A stretch of DNA of 64,000 nucleotides from Zanthoxylum bungeanum. Lineage: Eukaryota; Streptophyta; Magnoliopsida; Sapindales; Rutaceae. Position numbers and translations under genes: made by a program. The DNA lies in assembly GCA_019454045.1 (NCBI GenBank), contig SKCR01035578.1, positions 20,863 through 84,862 on the forward strand, given 5' to 3'. Under the pieces are notes generated by a model. The model was not told where the DNA came from, ran no database searches, and saw only the letters and a list, made by a program, of their open reading frames with translations. This document shows positions 1 through 12,156 of the stretch, piece after piece. Position 1 is the first letter of the stretch. Every line of letters starts with the position of its first letter.

Positions 1-186
1 CTGAACCCAACGGTTTGAGGTCTTCCCTTGCGAGGGGTGAGTGCGGCCTTAAATCTCATTTTCCCGGTTCACACCGGGTGGCGACTCCATTATTCTCCGT
101 TTTAGTCCCCCGTGGCTACTCCGTACTCCTACTAGGCCGAGAGCCTAGGACAGCATGGAACGCCTCAGATCCTGTGTTCCCACAGT
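1..186 (+). mobile_element. 3' terminal fragment of an element-A-type LTR (+)
   Basis: The first ~150 bases are an inverted copy of the stretch at about 6480-6632 (starting CTGAACCCAAC, with GTGAGTGCGGCCTTAAAT shared). In that minus-strand LTR the stretch is the last part before the primer site, so here it is the 3' end of the same LTR type on the plus strand. It runs to a CCCACA end near 186 with no primer site after it, which fits the 3' LTR end of an element that starts left of the window. No gene is seen. Confidence 0.55.
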
Positions 187-531
187 TTCTGTCTTTTTTT
201 TGTTTGTTCTTGGTCGTGAGTTTCATGGGCTGAAGCCAAAATCTAGGTTTAGTTTAGGGGTCCTTATATAGTGGTGAGCTAGGGTTAGGGTTTTGGATGG
301 GTACATATGGGCTTTTGGTGGGTGCGTGGGTTCTGGGCCAAGATTTTTAATTTTTAAAAACAAGAATCGACTGAGCGAATCCGCGGACAACCAGCGAGTT
401 AAAAATTGATGAGCTATTAATTTCAGAATTTTCCCTTCCAGAATACGTTTCCCGCGGTTCCCGAGACTTAAAAGGTAGTGCCTCCAAATGAGACTCATCA
501 TCGGGTCTTACATGCAAAACTGCAGTGCCTA
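187..531 (-). mobile_element. Fragment of element-A-type LTR, 5' part (-)
   Basis: The stretch resembles 3360-3596, the start of the element-A 3' LTR on the minus strand. Shared landmarks in order are the GACTGAGCGAA/GACTAAGCGAA stretch, the TTTTCCCTTCC stretch, GGTAGTGCCTCC, and the GCAAAA-TGCAGTGC terminus. It stops at 531, where copia LTR sequence begins. It is probably a solo or truncated LTR and holds no credible reading frame. Confidence 0.5.
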
Positions 532-1095
532 CAGTCACGTCACTAGTCAACTTTATCACTTTATTGTGATGGAAGTTGTTGGTTGATGGTTGAGTGCAAA
601 ACACTCAATTGTGATGTTTTGAATGACTAATACCATTTATTTATTTTTTGGTATATCATTTGAATTGATTTTATAAATCAACACACACAACACAACACAT
701 CTTCCTCTCTCTCTTCCATATTCGGCCTTGGGCCATTTTCTTTCCTCTCAATTTCTCTCAATGCCGAGAGCATGAAAAAACTTTAGGAAGAATTTGTGGT
801 AAATTTTTCCAAGTGCTAGCACATTAAAGAGTCATCCAAAGGTGATAGGGAAACAAACCCTTGAGCATGGAATCACCATTTACAAAGCATGGAGCTTGGA
901 GAACACATGAAGAGGGTTGACCGAACTTGGAGCATAAATTTTGGGCATGGCCGAGAGCTTCCATGGAGGAGGAAAAGTTTTTATTCTTCGCATCGCAAAT
1001 CCGTTCATTGTAAGTATGATTCCGCCATACTTCTTTATAGTATTCACATATTTTCATTGCTTGAATGATCTTGGGACTATAATAGAAACCCAACA
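532..1095 (+). mobile_element. Truncated copia LTR, 3' part
   Basis: This segment matches the last ~550 bases of the Copia-1 and Copia-2 LTRs: GCTAGCACAT, the GGTGATAGGGAA stretch, GTAAGTATGATTCCGCCAT, and a TTGGGAC...AGAAACCCAACA terminus at 1095. The 5' part of the LTR is missing and there is no internal region behind it, so it is a truncated solo LTR or recombination scar. It interrupts the element-A 3' LTR, whose sequence resumes at 1096. Confidence 0.7.
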
Positions 1096-3596
1096 CTACC
1101 GTCCATTCAAATTCAGCTATGGAATTTATGTCTGCTTTTCCATTCGATATACCGCAAGAGGCAACACTCAATCATTGACACAATGCAAACATGAAAGTAA
1201 ACGTGAAGCGATGGGGCAAGACATGAGCATGAATAAGAGCAGAATAATAAAGCGAGATGAATACATAAAAAAAGAAATGGCAGAAATAAATAACGGACAA
1301 TCAAAAGAAAAATAAATAATGAAATAAAAGAAATGAGATGCGGACACAAGACTTGGCCGATTTTAGTGTGGGATCTCGCATACCCGGTTGGACATATTCA
1401 CGTCTAACCAATCATGCAGCGTCCAGGACTACAAAATAAATATGGTAAAGGGTGCCCTCAGGCATTTTCCACAAATGGGTGACCTTTAATCCAAATTTAA
1501 GTAGTCATGAAAGTGGATACGAAGTAATATAGCCAAACATGAATAAAAGACAAACGAAAATAAATAACGGAACATAAAAAGAAAAAAGAAATAGCGAAAT
1601 AAAAGAAAGGAGATGCGACCAAGAGACTTGGCCAATTTCAGTGTGGGATCTCGCATGCCCGGTTGGACATATTTCAAGTTAACCAAACATGCAGCATCCA
1701 GGACTACAAAATAAATACGATAAGGGTGCCCGCATGCATTTCCCACAAAGGGGTGACCTTTAATCCAATATAAGTAGTCATGAAAGTGGATATGAAATAA
1801 TATAGCTGAACATGAACAAAAATAAAAACGAGACGATAAAATAATGATAAATGCAAGTAAATAAATATAAAAGATAAATAACAACAATAAATAACAAAAG
1901 TAAATACGAAACAATAAGTAAAGATAAAAAAATGATAGTAAATAAACATAAAAAGAGATGAATAACAAAAATACTAGAGAAAGCAAATGTGACCAAATGA
2001 CTTGGTCGTCTTGGATGTATGACCTCACATACCCGGTTGGACATATTTCACATCCAACCAGGCATGGCGCGTCCAGAACAAAATAAATATGGTAAAGGGT
2101 GCCCTCAGGTCTTACCTTTTAAGTTGTTTTTTGGGAGTACGTTGGGACGTCGCCGAAAGGATTAGATCTTTACTATTTTTCTGGTTCTCTGGTTCAATAA
2201 TTTTGCTAACTATTTTACTATTTTGAGCTGTTATTTTTCGATGATTAGGCTGCTGTTTTGGCCGCTGCTTTTGGGTTATTTTCCGTGGTTGTTTCACTAG
2301 TTTCGTGGGCTGTTTTTGGGTTATTTGTTCATTTTTTTAGGGAACTGTTTTGGGGCTATTTTGTATCAATAATGTGGCTTATTTTAGTTGAGGTTTTGTG
2401 TCGGTGGTGGGGCAGTTTAGTTGTTTATTTGTGTTGGTTGGAGGGCTATTTGTTGCTTCATTTTGGTTCGTGAAGGGCTGTGGTTTTTGTTTGTTTGTGT
2501 TTGTGATTCACGTGTGCATGGGTTGAAGGGTTGCTGCCATGTGAGTGTATTATGAAAGTGGAGCGAAGAGAGACTAACGTTGAGAGATGAGAGAGCTTAG
2601 GGTTTTGTGATTCACCTGTGGCTTAGAAATTGAGTGTTTTGGTTTGGTTTGTTTGTGTTTGTTGTTTGGCCGGGGTTTGTGGCTTTGTATGGGTGGCATG
2701 GATGTCTTGTTGGCAGTGCGCTGGTTGTAGGGGTTTAAGGTTTTGATATGAGAATTTAGGGTTTTTATGATTCACGTGGCCTGTGTGTGAAGCAGTTGAG
2801 GGTAGTTCGTTGAGCAAGGTGGGTGGTTTGTAGCCTGTTTGTTGATGGTGTGATGGAGGGTTGCGTGTGTGGAGAGAATAATATCTTAGGGTTTCTTGTT
2901 GTTGGTTTTCCGAGTGTGAGTGTGTGAGAGAAGAGAGAGTGGATGAGAGAGGCGAGATAGAGGTAGGAGAGATTAGGGTTCGGTTGTTGCCGTGTGTGCC
3001 TAGGTTATGTTTATGTGTGTGTTTAATTTTGCTAGTGGAGGGCTGTGGGTGGTTGCCGTGAATGTGAAAAAGCCAGGCCCCTCTGGGGTTTGGATATGTT
3101 ATGCTTTTATAGTTGCAAGCTAGGGTTTTCTTCCTTTTTCTTGGCTAGGGTTTCTTGTTGTCATGTGTGTGTGTTGCCGCCCCTCTCCCACTTTGGTCAA
3201 GATTTTCCTTCCAAATTTGGGGGATCCAATCTTGGCTAATTTGGAAGGGGATTTGAATGGATTTAGCACATGTTTTGCATGGCATTTTATTATTTTAGAG
3301 AGGGCTTGGGTGTGTGGGCCCTGTGTGATGGGTTGGATGGGCCTTGTGTGATGTGGGTGTGTGTGGTATGGATAAATGGGCTTTCATAGGTTGCAAGGGT
3401 TTTGGTCTGAGGCTAAGGTTTAAAACAGAGATTGACTAAGCGAACCCGAGGCTAGCTAGTGAGTTCAAATCCGATGAGGTATTAATTTTAGAGTTTTCCC
3501 TTCCGGCATTCATTTCCCGCGACTCCCGTGACTTATCAGGTAGTGCCTCCATACGAGGCTCATCATTCGGCATTATGCAAAAATGCAGTGCTTAAA
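1096..3596 (-). repeat. Element A 3' LTR (-)
   Basis: Bases 1096-2892 align with 7105-8904 in the same orientation with many substitutions. The part from about 2893 to 3565 is missing from the other copy, which rejoins at the GCATTATGCAAAAATGCA end. On the minus strand the LTR starts about 3596 (TTAAGCACTGC). The long Tyr/Phe-rich open frames here are low-complexity artefacts of A-rich repeats. Confidence 0.6.
1368..2110. repeat. Three degenerate tandem repeats inside element A 3' LTR
   Basis: The phrase CCCGGTTGGACATATT recurs near 1382, 1658 and 2031. Each copy is followed by ACCAANCATG, GTCCAG..., AAATA..GGTAAAGGGTGCCC and a GGGTGACCTTTAATCC block. The period is roughly 275-375 bp and the copies differ by A-rich insertions. 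Confidence 0.7.
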
Positions 3597-3726
3597 GTCG
3601 CCCCCACTTTGATGGGGCTTGTGCAGTGTGTGATAGTGACAACCATATCAAAGTTATGCATGCATTTTTACTTACCTAATTCATCGGTTATCGCCGGACT
3701 TACCTGTTGTTTTACTTCTGGTGTGA

Positions 3727-4079
3727 GATGGTTCATTCCCGAACCATTATTGAGTTGAGATGGTTCATTCCCGAACCATTACTGGTGTAAGATGGTTCAT
3801 TCCCGAACCGTTACTGAGTTGAGATGGTTCATTCCCGAACCGTTACTGATATGAGATGGTTCATTCCCGAACCGTTCCTAATATGAGATGGTTCATTTAT
3901 GAACCATTCATGAGTTGAGATGGTTCATTTTTGAACCGTTCCTGAGTTGAGATGGTTCATTTTTGAACCGTTTCTGAATTGAGATGGTTCATTTTTGAAC
4001 CGTTCCTGAGTTGAGATGGTTCATTTTTGAACCATTCCTGAGTTGAGATAGTTCATTTTTGAACCATTCCTGACTTGCT
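3727..4079. repeat. Eleven tandem 32-bp repeats, each a small hairpin
   Basis: The unit starts GATGGTTCATT and contains GGTTC..GAACC. Eleven consecutive copies each carry this inverted repeat. The first five have loop ATTCCC; later ones have GGTTCATTTTTGAACC, which lengthens the stem to GGTTCA/TGAACC with a TTTT loop. Spacing is exactly 32 bp throughout. The array lies in the element-A interior, close to its 3' LTR. Confidence 0.9.
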
Positions 4080-6438
4080 CATCTTTTCCGTTTTTTCATT
4101 TTTTTCTTCAAAAACCTGCGAACCCAAAAATTACGTGTATGTGACGTGTATGCATGTATGCATTGATGTATTTCCTATTCCGATGGGTTAGGCCTTCCTT
4201 GTGATCTTTGGTGCCCTTTGCCTACAAATGTCTCCGGTCGCCCCCTGGGCGTGCTTACAATTTCCTTCTGCCAATTCTCGCTTAGTGATTATTCAATTCT
4301 TTTTGTTTCATGGCTCAAGATCCCGTTATGTCCCTTATTCGTCAGGTGGTAGACTGGTCGCCCCCAGACCTGGTTTAGCTTTCTACTCTCCGCTGCTTGC
4401 ACTAGGTCAATGTGGACTATGTGATGTAGCATTCCGTATCAACATACTATATTACAGGCTACGAAATATTCCTAATAGTTATACATATAATTGTCCTCAA
4501 AGAATGCCCAATAATGAAACCAGAGAACCTTCAAAACACTGAATGCAACTCAGATCTGAGTTTTTGAATAAATGATTTAAGCCAGACTCAAAGTGTGTGT
4601 GCGTAAAGGTTCATTTACATCTTGATTCCTAGGTAAGCCAACTTAATGATTTCATTTAAAAATTGGGGTCGATGGGTCAAACCAACCTAGATGTCTCAAT
4701 TATGCTCTGCAATTGCTTTTTCTCTGCTCAATATGGTATGATTTTCTTTTTCTTTTATTTTGTCTCTTTTTGTCTTTTTTTTTTCAACATACCTACCTTT
4801 TAAGGTAGCATTTCTCCTCATGGTGGTCCTAATACTCACCCATGGGTAGCTTCACGCTTATCGGTTATAAGTGGTTTAATTTTTTTTTCTTTAGAGACTT
4901 TTTTTTTGTTTTCAACCATACCACCCATCATAACACAAGCAAATCAGGATAGATATCTAAGCAAACGGTCATTCATCGACCTGTAATTTCTTCAACTAGT
5001 CACATTACCGACTACTCAAGTTTCACTGCTAAAAACCTATAATTAAGTGCTTACGAGTCTAGCATAGATCAACTACTCAAAGTATCAGATAAGAGCACAT
5101 CAAGAACTTATCGTTTCTAAGATTTCACCCTAAAGCAATGAATTTCATCATTGGACTTATGCCTAACTATTAAGGACTAAGGACAAACAATTTTTCTTTT
5201 TTTGTTTTTTTTTTCTCTTTTTTTTGAAGGCCCCCTAATGGTCTTTCTATTCTTGCCATAAAATTTTCTGTTTCTCGGCTTCCTCTTCCTCGATATCCAT
5301 GTTTGCTAAACTCTTTTTGACAAGTCTTTCTTCTATAACCCAAGAGATATGTATGATGACTTTTAAGACATAGGGGTTAGCATGATGCGTGTATGCATGC
5401 GATGCATGTGGTTATCAAAACAACATATATCCTTCTGACCTTATTCCTCCCACACTCGTGGTAAGTCCATTTCTGTCCTAGGTATGGCTCATTTCATGCA
5501 CCAACGTGGGGTACACAAAATTGTTCTCTCTTACGCTACAAGGGTGAACCTTGGCTACCTCAGTCCCTTTCCGTCGGTAAAAGACAAAGACCGCCCATTT
5601 ACATTACTGACTAAGCCTATTATATGGATCGTGCCATTGTCTAGAAACGAAAAATTGGGCCTTCGGTAATCACGGTTGTGGGGATGGACTTGGAGATATC
5701 CAAAAGTATACAAATATGCCATAACAAGGCGTACCCTTCCTGGATGAAAGCCAGTGCGGATATCAGACTCATGCATTTGGCATATTCGGATCATGTTTGG
5801 ATCTTCTAAGCCCATCAAGGTTTTCATACAAGTTGGCTCATCATCATTTAAAGTGTTCAATCAGATCATCGCGGGGTGTAAACTTGTCCCAGTTGAAAAG
5901 GCCCAACAAGCTTACACTTTTGCGATAAGGTGGCTAAATAACTTCAAATGATAAGGGGCCCAAACACAAGGTGGCCCATTGTCATTTTGAAAACTTTTGG
6001 CCCAATTATCATAAGATATAAACGTGTCCCAATTTAAACGGCCCAACAAGTTCGTATCCTATGACGAGAAGTCCAAATGGATCCGAATGACAATGGTCCC
6101 AAACAGAAGCATATAGGTAGCTTCTAAGGGACATATAACTATGGTTCATATGTGGGCTTAGAAGGGTATGGATAAAGGCTCCCGCCGGTGAAGGGTTGCT
6201 CACAACTAAGTCTCCTCACTTAAGGGTACGAACGACCAAGTGAGCACACCTTTTTATAGCCTAGGGTATATGCCAACGAGTGATGGTCATCACATAACGA
6301 TCCACCGCCTTGAGTGAAATCGATTTCACGAAACATGATGCCATCGGGGTAAAAAGGGTATGCAAAATATATGAGACTTGGGTAACCAAAGCCAAAGCCA
6401 CGGACACTACAAGGCATTGTTTCGGGGACGATTCTCTA

Positions 6439-6456
6439 TCCCTAGTGGAGTCGCCA
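6439..6456 (-). other. Element A primer-binding site
   Basis: On the minus strand this reads TGGCGACTCCACTAGGGA, six bases after the presumed LTR end (…CCACCA). It resembles the TGGCGACTCC-type tRNA primer sites of plant Ty3 elements, with mismatches at its 3' part. Confidence 0.55.
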
Positions 6457-6461
6457 AACTA

Positions 6462-8936
6462 TGGTGGGAGCGAGGCGACGCTGTCCGGGCTCGCGGCCCG
6501 TAGAGAGTATGGAGTAGCCCACGGGGGACTAAACAGGAGAATAAAAGGGTCACCACCCAGTGTGAGTTGGGAAATAATTTAAGGCCGCACTCACCCTCGC
6601 AAGGGAAGACCTCAAACAGTTGGGTTCAGAATGGTCCCTTACTTATGCCAGTATAATGTACGGGTTCACACAAAGATATAACTAAGTCTTATAAGCACAT
6701 GCAAGATAACTCAAATAACACACAAGTTTGCACACCCATGAACATAAATATAAACGAAAGCGAATGCATAGTTCTGAAAGCATATTAATCAAAGTAGTAC
6801 GATAATGTAAATTATAATAACAGTAAAAGCGTTAATAATAAATGCAAATAATTAAGTGCATAATTCAAAATAGATAACTAAAGAGAAAAATGCATAAAAT
6901 ATAAAGAAAAAGTTTGTCCAGTGTGTGTGCGTTCGTTCAGCGTTCGAAAACGCATTCAAACAGAATGAGATAGAATGCATGTGTTCGAGTAGCGTTCAAA
7001 AATGCGTTCGAACGTGATTACAAAAATGGCATCTATAATAACATAAAAACATGCGTGAATGTTTCCCGAGTGGTACGTGGAGTTGTATCCCAAGTACAGA
7101 CCGCACTACCATCCATTCGGATTCAGCTACAGATTTATGTCTGGGTTTCCATCCGATATACCGCAAGAGGCAAACTCAATCATTGACGCAATGTAAACAT
7201 GAAAGTAAACGTGAAGCGATACGGCAAGACATGAGCATGAATAAGAGCGGAATAATAAATCGAGATGAATACATAAAAAGACAAATGTCGGAAATAAATA
7301 ACGGAACATCAAAAGAAAAATAAATGACGAAATAAAAGAAATGAGATGCGACCACGAGACTTGGCCGATTTTTGTGTGGGATCTCGTATACCCGGTTGGA
7401 CATATTTCACGTCTAACCAAGCATGCAGCGTCCATGACTATAAAATAAATATGGTAAAGGGTTGCCCTTAGGCATTTCCCATAAATGGGTGACCTTTAAT
7501 CCAATGTAAGTAGTCATGAAAGTGGATACAAAGTAATATAGCCGAACATGAACAAAAGACAAATGAAAATAAATAACAGAACATATAAAGAAAAAATAAA
7601 TAGCGAAATAAAAGAAAAGAGATGCGACCAAGAGACTTGGCCGATTTTAGTGTGGATCTCGCATGCCCGGTTGGACATATTTCACGTCAAACCAAGCATG
7701 CAGTGTCCATGACTACAAAATAAATACGGTAAAGGGTGCCCTCAGGCATTTCCCACAAATGGGTGACCTTTAATCCAATGTAAGTTGTCATGAAAGTGGA
7801 TACGAAATAATATAGCCGAACATGAACAAAAGTAAAAGCGAGACGATAAAATAATGATAAATGCAAGTAAATAAATAGAAAAGATAAATAACAACAATAA
7901 ATAACAAAAGTAAATGAGGAACAATAAGTAAAGATAAATAATGACAGTAAATAAACATACAAAGAGATGAATAACAAAAATACTAGAGAAAACAAATGTG
8001 ACCAAAAGACTTGGTCGTCTTGGATGTATGACCTCGCATACCCTGTTGGACGTATTTCACATCCAACCAGACATGTCGCGTCCAGAACAAAATAAATATG
8101 GTAAAGGGTGCCCTCAGGTCTTACATTTTAAGTCGCTTTTCAGAAGTGCATTGGGACGTCACCGAAAGGATTAGATCTTTATTGTTTTCCTGGTTTGCTA
8201 GTTCAATACTTTTGCTCACTGTTTCGCTGTTTTGGGCTGTTATTTTTTGGTGATTAGGCTATTGTTTTAGCCGCTGCTTTTGGGTTATTTTCGGTGGTTG
8301 TTTCATTGGTTCCGGGGGCTATTTTTTGGGTTATTTGTTCACTATTTTAGGGGACTGTTTTGGGGCAATTTTGTGTCAGTCATGTGGCTTATTTTAGTTG
8401 AAGTTTTGTGTCGGTGGTGGGGCAGTTTAGTTGTTTATTTGTGTCGGTTGGAGGGCTATTTTTGGCTTCATTTTTGTTCGTGAAGGTTGTGGTTTTTTTT
8501 TTTTGTTTTTCGTTTGTGATTCACGTGTGCATGGGTTGAATGGTTGCTGCTGTGTGAGTGTGTTAAGAAAGTGGAGAAAAGAGAGACTAAGGTTGAGAGA
8601 TGAGACATCTTAGGGTTTTTGTGATTCACGTGTGGCTTAGAAATTAAGTGTTTTGGTTTGGTTTGGTTTGTATTTGTTGTTTGGCCGTGGTTTGTGGCTT
8701 TGTATGGGTTGAGTGAATGTCTTGTTGGCATTGCGCTAGTTGTAGGGGTTTAGGTTTTGATTTGAGAATTTAGGGTTTTTTTATGATTCACGTGGCTTGT
8801 GTGTGAAGCCGTGGATGGTAGTTCGTTGAGCAAGGTGGGTGGTTTGTAGCCTACTTGTTGATGGCGTGATGGAGGGTTGCGTGTGTGGAGAAAATAATAT
8901 CTGCATTGGGCATTATGCAAAAATGCAATGCTTACA
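6462..8936 (-). repeat. Element A 5' LTR (-)
   Basis: On the minus strand it runs from TGTAAGCATTGC (8936) to CCACCA (6462), just before the primer site. It carries the same internal blocks as 1096-3596 but lacks the ~670-bp segment corresponding to about 2893-3565. The tandem CCCGGTTGGACATATT blocks lie near 7389, 7663 and, degenerate, 8039. Confidence 0.6.
7375..8120. repeat. Three degenerate tandem repeats inside element A 5' LTR
   Basis: This is the same ~275-375 bp repeat as at 1368-2110. Each unit ends with a GGTAAAGGGT.GCCCT block and a T-rich/A-rich tail. The repeats predate the divergence of the two LTR copies. Confidence 0.65.
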
Positions 8937-11448
8937 TTGTCTAAGCATTTACGGATCAAATCCAAAATACTATGTAGATAATCGCAAACACAACACTAAT
9001 ATCAAACTTCTAATCTCTAATGACACTATACAACTTCATAAGTCAATACTTCATAAGTTGCAACTAACTCCACTCTCACAGTGGAATCAATCGTGACACT
9101 CCCACTATGACGTAGACATGGTAAAGCAAACCTAATATGAACTCAATGGTTTCAGACTTTTTTCTCTATTAGTAAGAAACTCATTCTTAATATCTCAAAG
9201 ATAATAAAGAACATGTTTCAAGACCCATCTTATGATCTATAGGGTATAAAAATAACTCGTAACAATTACGATTAAATTGATATCTCTAATCGCACTTAAT
9301 ATAGTATTCATTATGCCATCATCTTATGATGCATAAGATTGACTAGAAATTCTGATCAATTTCCTTTTCGACAAAGGAATCAACTTTTACGAAAGATGAA
9401 CATTTTATATTATAGACACATTAACTGTCAAACAGTTATACTAACTGTCACACAGTTATACTAACTGTCACACAGATAGTCATGTTGTGTCGTTTATTAG
9501 ATCATATCTAATGTACGACTAATGAGAGTATCTCTCAAGTCTCTTAGTTTTATATCATGTATAAAACTTTATATCAAATAAACAGAAACCACTCCCACTG
9601 CTTTCACGGAGAAAATAATACTCAGGTAAACCTTTTACCTTACAAATATCTCATTATTACCTTAATAATGATAATGTCATTATGATGTAAAATAATAGAA
9701 AGAAATTTGTACGCTCACACTAACCCTTCTATCTCATATATATTCTCCATGCTTTGATAAAATCAGACAATCTGACTGATATCAAAATTAGGAAACACAA
9801 ATTTCCAAAAAGCTCATTTGAGTCTACAATAGGCACATAAGCTAATATACCAAACTGTAATATTATCTTAATACAAACTCCATGGCCATTTTCAAACTAA
9901 GAAATCACAATGGATCTCTTATCTGAAGAAACCATTCAGAAACGCCACTTTGTATTTCTAGCTAAAATATACAGTTTAATATTAATATTAACCAACAAAT
10001 CTTTAATTGTTCAATAAGTGTGACTAGAGACAAGTTTCCTCAGAATCTCTAATAGATTGCTGAGTATAATTTTCTCAATGTCTTACTATAAAGGTCAAAC
10101 CTTTAATAAGCTCACTTTACTTTTGCTGCGTAAACCATTTCCCTATTTTATGAACAATTTATAATGAAAGCTCAATCAAGTTAAAAACTTGATCGTAGTA
10201 AGCTATGAACAATCTTAGATCTATGGTTTAATGCTAATTTCCGGAATCGATATCAAATATCGTTCCCACTATAAGTTATAGGATAACTTTCTTCGATAAG
10301 AAAACAACAGAACTATTAAGTATCAAATACTTTGCAAATGATTCTGACATCCTTTTGAACTTATATGGAAGTAATTAAAGGGTATTTTCATCTTATTAAT
10401 TATGTAGTTCCATTTATAGTTAATCACTATCACTTTTGACTTCAATAAGTCAAGTCCTTTTTACAACAGTCAACATCTGATGTTACACACTAAGTAATAA
10501 AATAATTTTATCACTCGGGATTGTAGAAAAGATATTCTATCAAATAGAATACAATATTCTATTGAATAGAATAAATGATAAACTTCCACTCATACCTCCT
10601 AGGCACAAGTACTTTCAATTTTATAACCATTATACAAAAGAAAGATTTAAATCTTAAACATTTCAAGATTCGAATTTTCTAGCTGTACATATCATATAAG
10701 TAACTGTAGAAACTAATGGAACCTTAAATAAATGGATGAATAAGTGTTTCTGGAGCATATCCCGAAGAGTATTGAAACTAATTCGGTAACACTTAAAATC
10801 AAGCGAATGAAAATTGTATAAGATTTGATTTCTCCCACTCAACAATTCCATTATGATGGAATCATAGAAGAATCATATTGAGTAAGAATCATATTCATTC
10901 AATAACTTTAGAACTAATTGCGTAAATTTATATGTTTTATTATATCAAACATCTTTAAACATTTCAAAGACTCACGATGAATTTCAAAGATACAGTTTTC
11001 AAAACTTCAGATCGAATATATTTGAACCAGTCAAAATATTCTATCCGCGTTTCATCAGAAACACGTAACTAAGTTACGACGATTCATTGGCTAAGTTACG
11101 AAGGAAGGAAAACTACTTTATGCAATTTACAACTTATTAAAGTACATACATCCAATGTATCAGTTTAATAAATTTTCTGATCCAATGAAAATCGTTGGTT
11201 AAATGAGATTTAATCACCTTCCCGGATACAATATTCATAAAATGGATAAGAATATGTGGTGTGATCTAGTATCAGACCATCCTTTACCAAATGGAATAAG
11301 CATCTAATACTTAAGTGATAAAATCTCATAAAACATTATTCTAAGTTATTTACTTAACTGAATATTTTGCTTAATGTTTATCTATTGGTCAATAACACTA
11401 CTAGTTATATAAAAAAATATGTAACAATTATTTATAAAGAACAAGTAA
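8937..11448 (-). pseudogene. Decayed minus-strand copia element, downstream part
   Basis: This AT-rich stretch has no long frame. Read on the minus strand it holds a recognisable copia integrase relic at 10650-10860; the rest is too decayed to assign domain by domain. It continues, across the LOG-element insertion (TSD CTATC), into 33772-34984, where a copia primer site and LTR follow. A small tandem repeat of AACTGTCACACAGTT type sits at about 9425-9475, and paired AT hairpins lie at 10533-10573. A purine run (minus, about 9095-9110) could be an old polypurine tract. Confidence 0.5.
10650..10860 (-). pseudogene. Relic of copia integrase C-terminal core
   Basis: Minus-strand bases align by eye with the Copia-2 integrase segment at about 45710-45890. 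Landmarks are a GGAATTGTTGAGTGGGAGAA stretch (the NGV.ER region around the catalytic Glu), GGATATGCTCCAGAAAC (GYALET-like), and AAGGTTCCATTAGTTTCTAC followed by an ATGATATG-ACAGCTAGA stretch (KVPSK..S..PYE.W.GR-like). Several frameshifts and stops are present, so it cannot encode protein. It shows the direction of the fossil element is minus. Confidence 0.55.
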
Positions 11449-11453
11449 CTATC
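11449..11453. other. Target-site duplication CTATC (left) of LOG element
   Basis: CTATC directly precedes the LTR start TGATGAG at 11454 and recurs directly after the far LTR end at 33767-33771. This proves that 11454-33766 is one insertion. Confidence 0.9.
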
Positions 11454-11689
11454 TGATGAGTGGTATTTATATCACTATTTCCCACTCATTTAACCTGATA
11501 TTTTGTATAGTTTCTTGACTTTTGTCAACGTTTTGATGTGTTTTATTGTTATTTTGTAGATAAATAAAGTTTGGAAAGCATTGGAAGCAATTTGGGGCCA
11601 AAAGGGTATTTTGGTAATTTGGCCGCATCGCGACGCGCTATCCACCGGCGTCGTGATGCCTAACGTGCACCGTCATGCTCGCCGAGGGA

Positions 11690-12038
11690 CACGTGTCAGA
11701 ATTTGAGAAATTGGACTTGCTAACGTGCACCGGATCTTGCTACGTGTGCCGATCTTGCTAACTTGCGTCGTGCCACATGTCATCATCACATAAGATCAGC
11801 TAAAATGCGCCATTGCCACGTTTCATAATCCTATTGGACCAAACATAGCGCGTGCCACGTGTCGCCTTATCATTAGACCGAATCCCCGGTGAATCACATG
11901 CTGCCACGTGTCAAGCTCTCATTGGACCGATCTTTACCGCGTGCCACGTGTCAGATTCTCATTGGACCGAAACATCCACCAATCACTGTGTGCCATGTGT
12001 CGCCTTCCCATTGCACCATATTCAGCGCGTGCCACGTG
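11690..12038 (+). promoter_or_regulatory. U3 enhancer-like array of G-boxes with CCAAT boxes
   Basis: Perfect CACGTG cores start at 11690, 11866, 11905, 11945 and 12033, mostly as GTGCCACGTGTC. One-base variants (CACATG, CATGTG) lie between them. From 11866 on, the modules are 39-44 bp apart and most carry an ATTGG (CCAAT on the other strand) about 10 bases after the G-box. G-boxes bind plant bZIP/bHLH factors and ACGTGTC is the ABRE core, so ABA, stress or light control of this LTR is a reasonable inference, not shown. Confidence 0.75.
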
Positions 12039-12103
12039 TCATCACCAGATTTTGCCGACAGATTCCGAATGGTCAAAAACCGCGTTGATCGAAAACGCGT
12101 GCC

Positions 12104-12140
12104 AGCGTCGCGACGCTGGGATGTTTGGCGTCGCGACGCC
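12104..12140. repeat. Pair of GCGTCGCGACGC palindromes before the TATA box
   Basis: AGCGTCGCGACGCT (12104-12117) and GGCGTCGCGACGCC (12127-12140) are perfect palindromes nine bases apart. A decayed pair lies at the other side of the G-box array (about 11622-11660). Confidence 0.85.
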
Positions 12141-12156
12141 GGTTGCCGAGTTTGCC

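Larger units (their letters stand above)
3597..6461 (-). other. Element A interior, non-coding
   Basis: No gag, protease, RT or integrase motif is readable on either strand. Contents are a purine-rich tract (minus) at about 3596-3612 next to the 3' LTR, the 32-bp hairpin array at 3727-4079, T-rich runs near 4740-4790 and 5190-5225, and otherwise unremarkable sequence. Open frames such as 4201-4542 (+) and 5555-5860 (-) have no recognisable content. Confidence 0.5.
1096..8936 (-). mobile_element. Element A: non-coding LTR retrotransposon
   Basis: Two direct copies of a ~2.5-kb segment (1096-3596 and 6462-8936) flank a ~2.9-kb interior. On the minus strand the interior begins with a TGGCGACTCC-type primer site and ends with a purine-rich AAAGTGGGGGCGACT tract next to the downstream copy, which gives LTR-PBS-interior-PPT-LTR polarity. 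No gag or pol motif is readable in any frame, so this is a large non-autonomous (LARD-like) element. The primer-site type recalls Tat/Ogre-like Ty3 elements, but the family call is weak. The 3' LTR is cut at 1096 by a copia LTR fragment. Confidence 0.6.

Noticed and set aside
1486..2044. Long Tyr/Phe/Leu-rich minus-strand frames that look like membrane proteins (also 7687-8005)
   Set aside because: They are translations of A-rich tandem repeats in the element-A LTRs, have no domain, and appear in several overlapping frames.
3727..4079. CRISPR-like array of 32-bp repeats
   Set aside because: Units are contiguous with no unique spacers and the DNA is from a plant.
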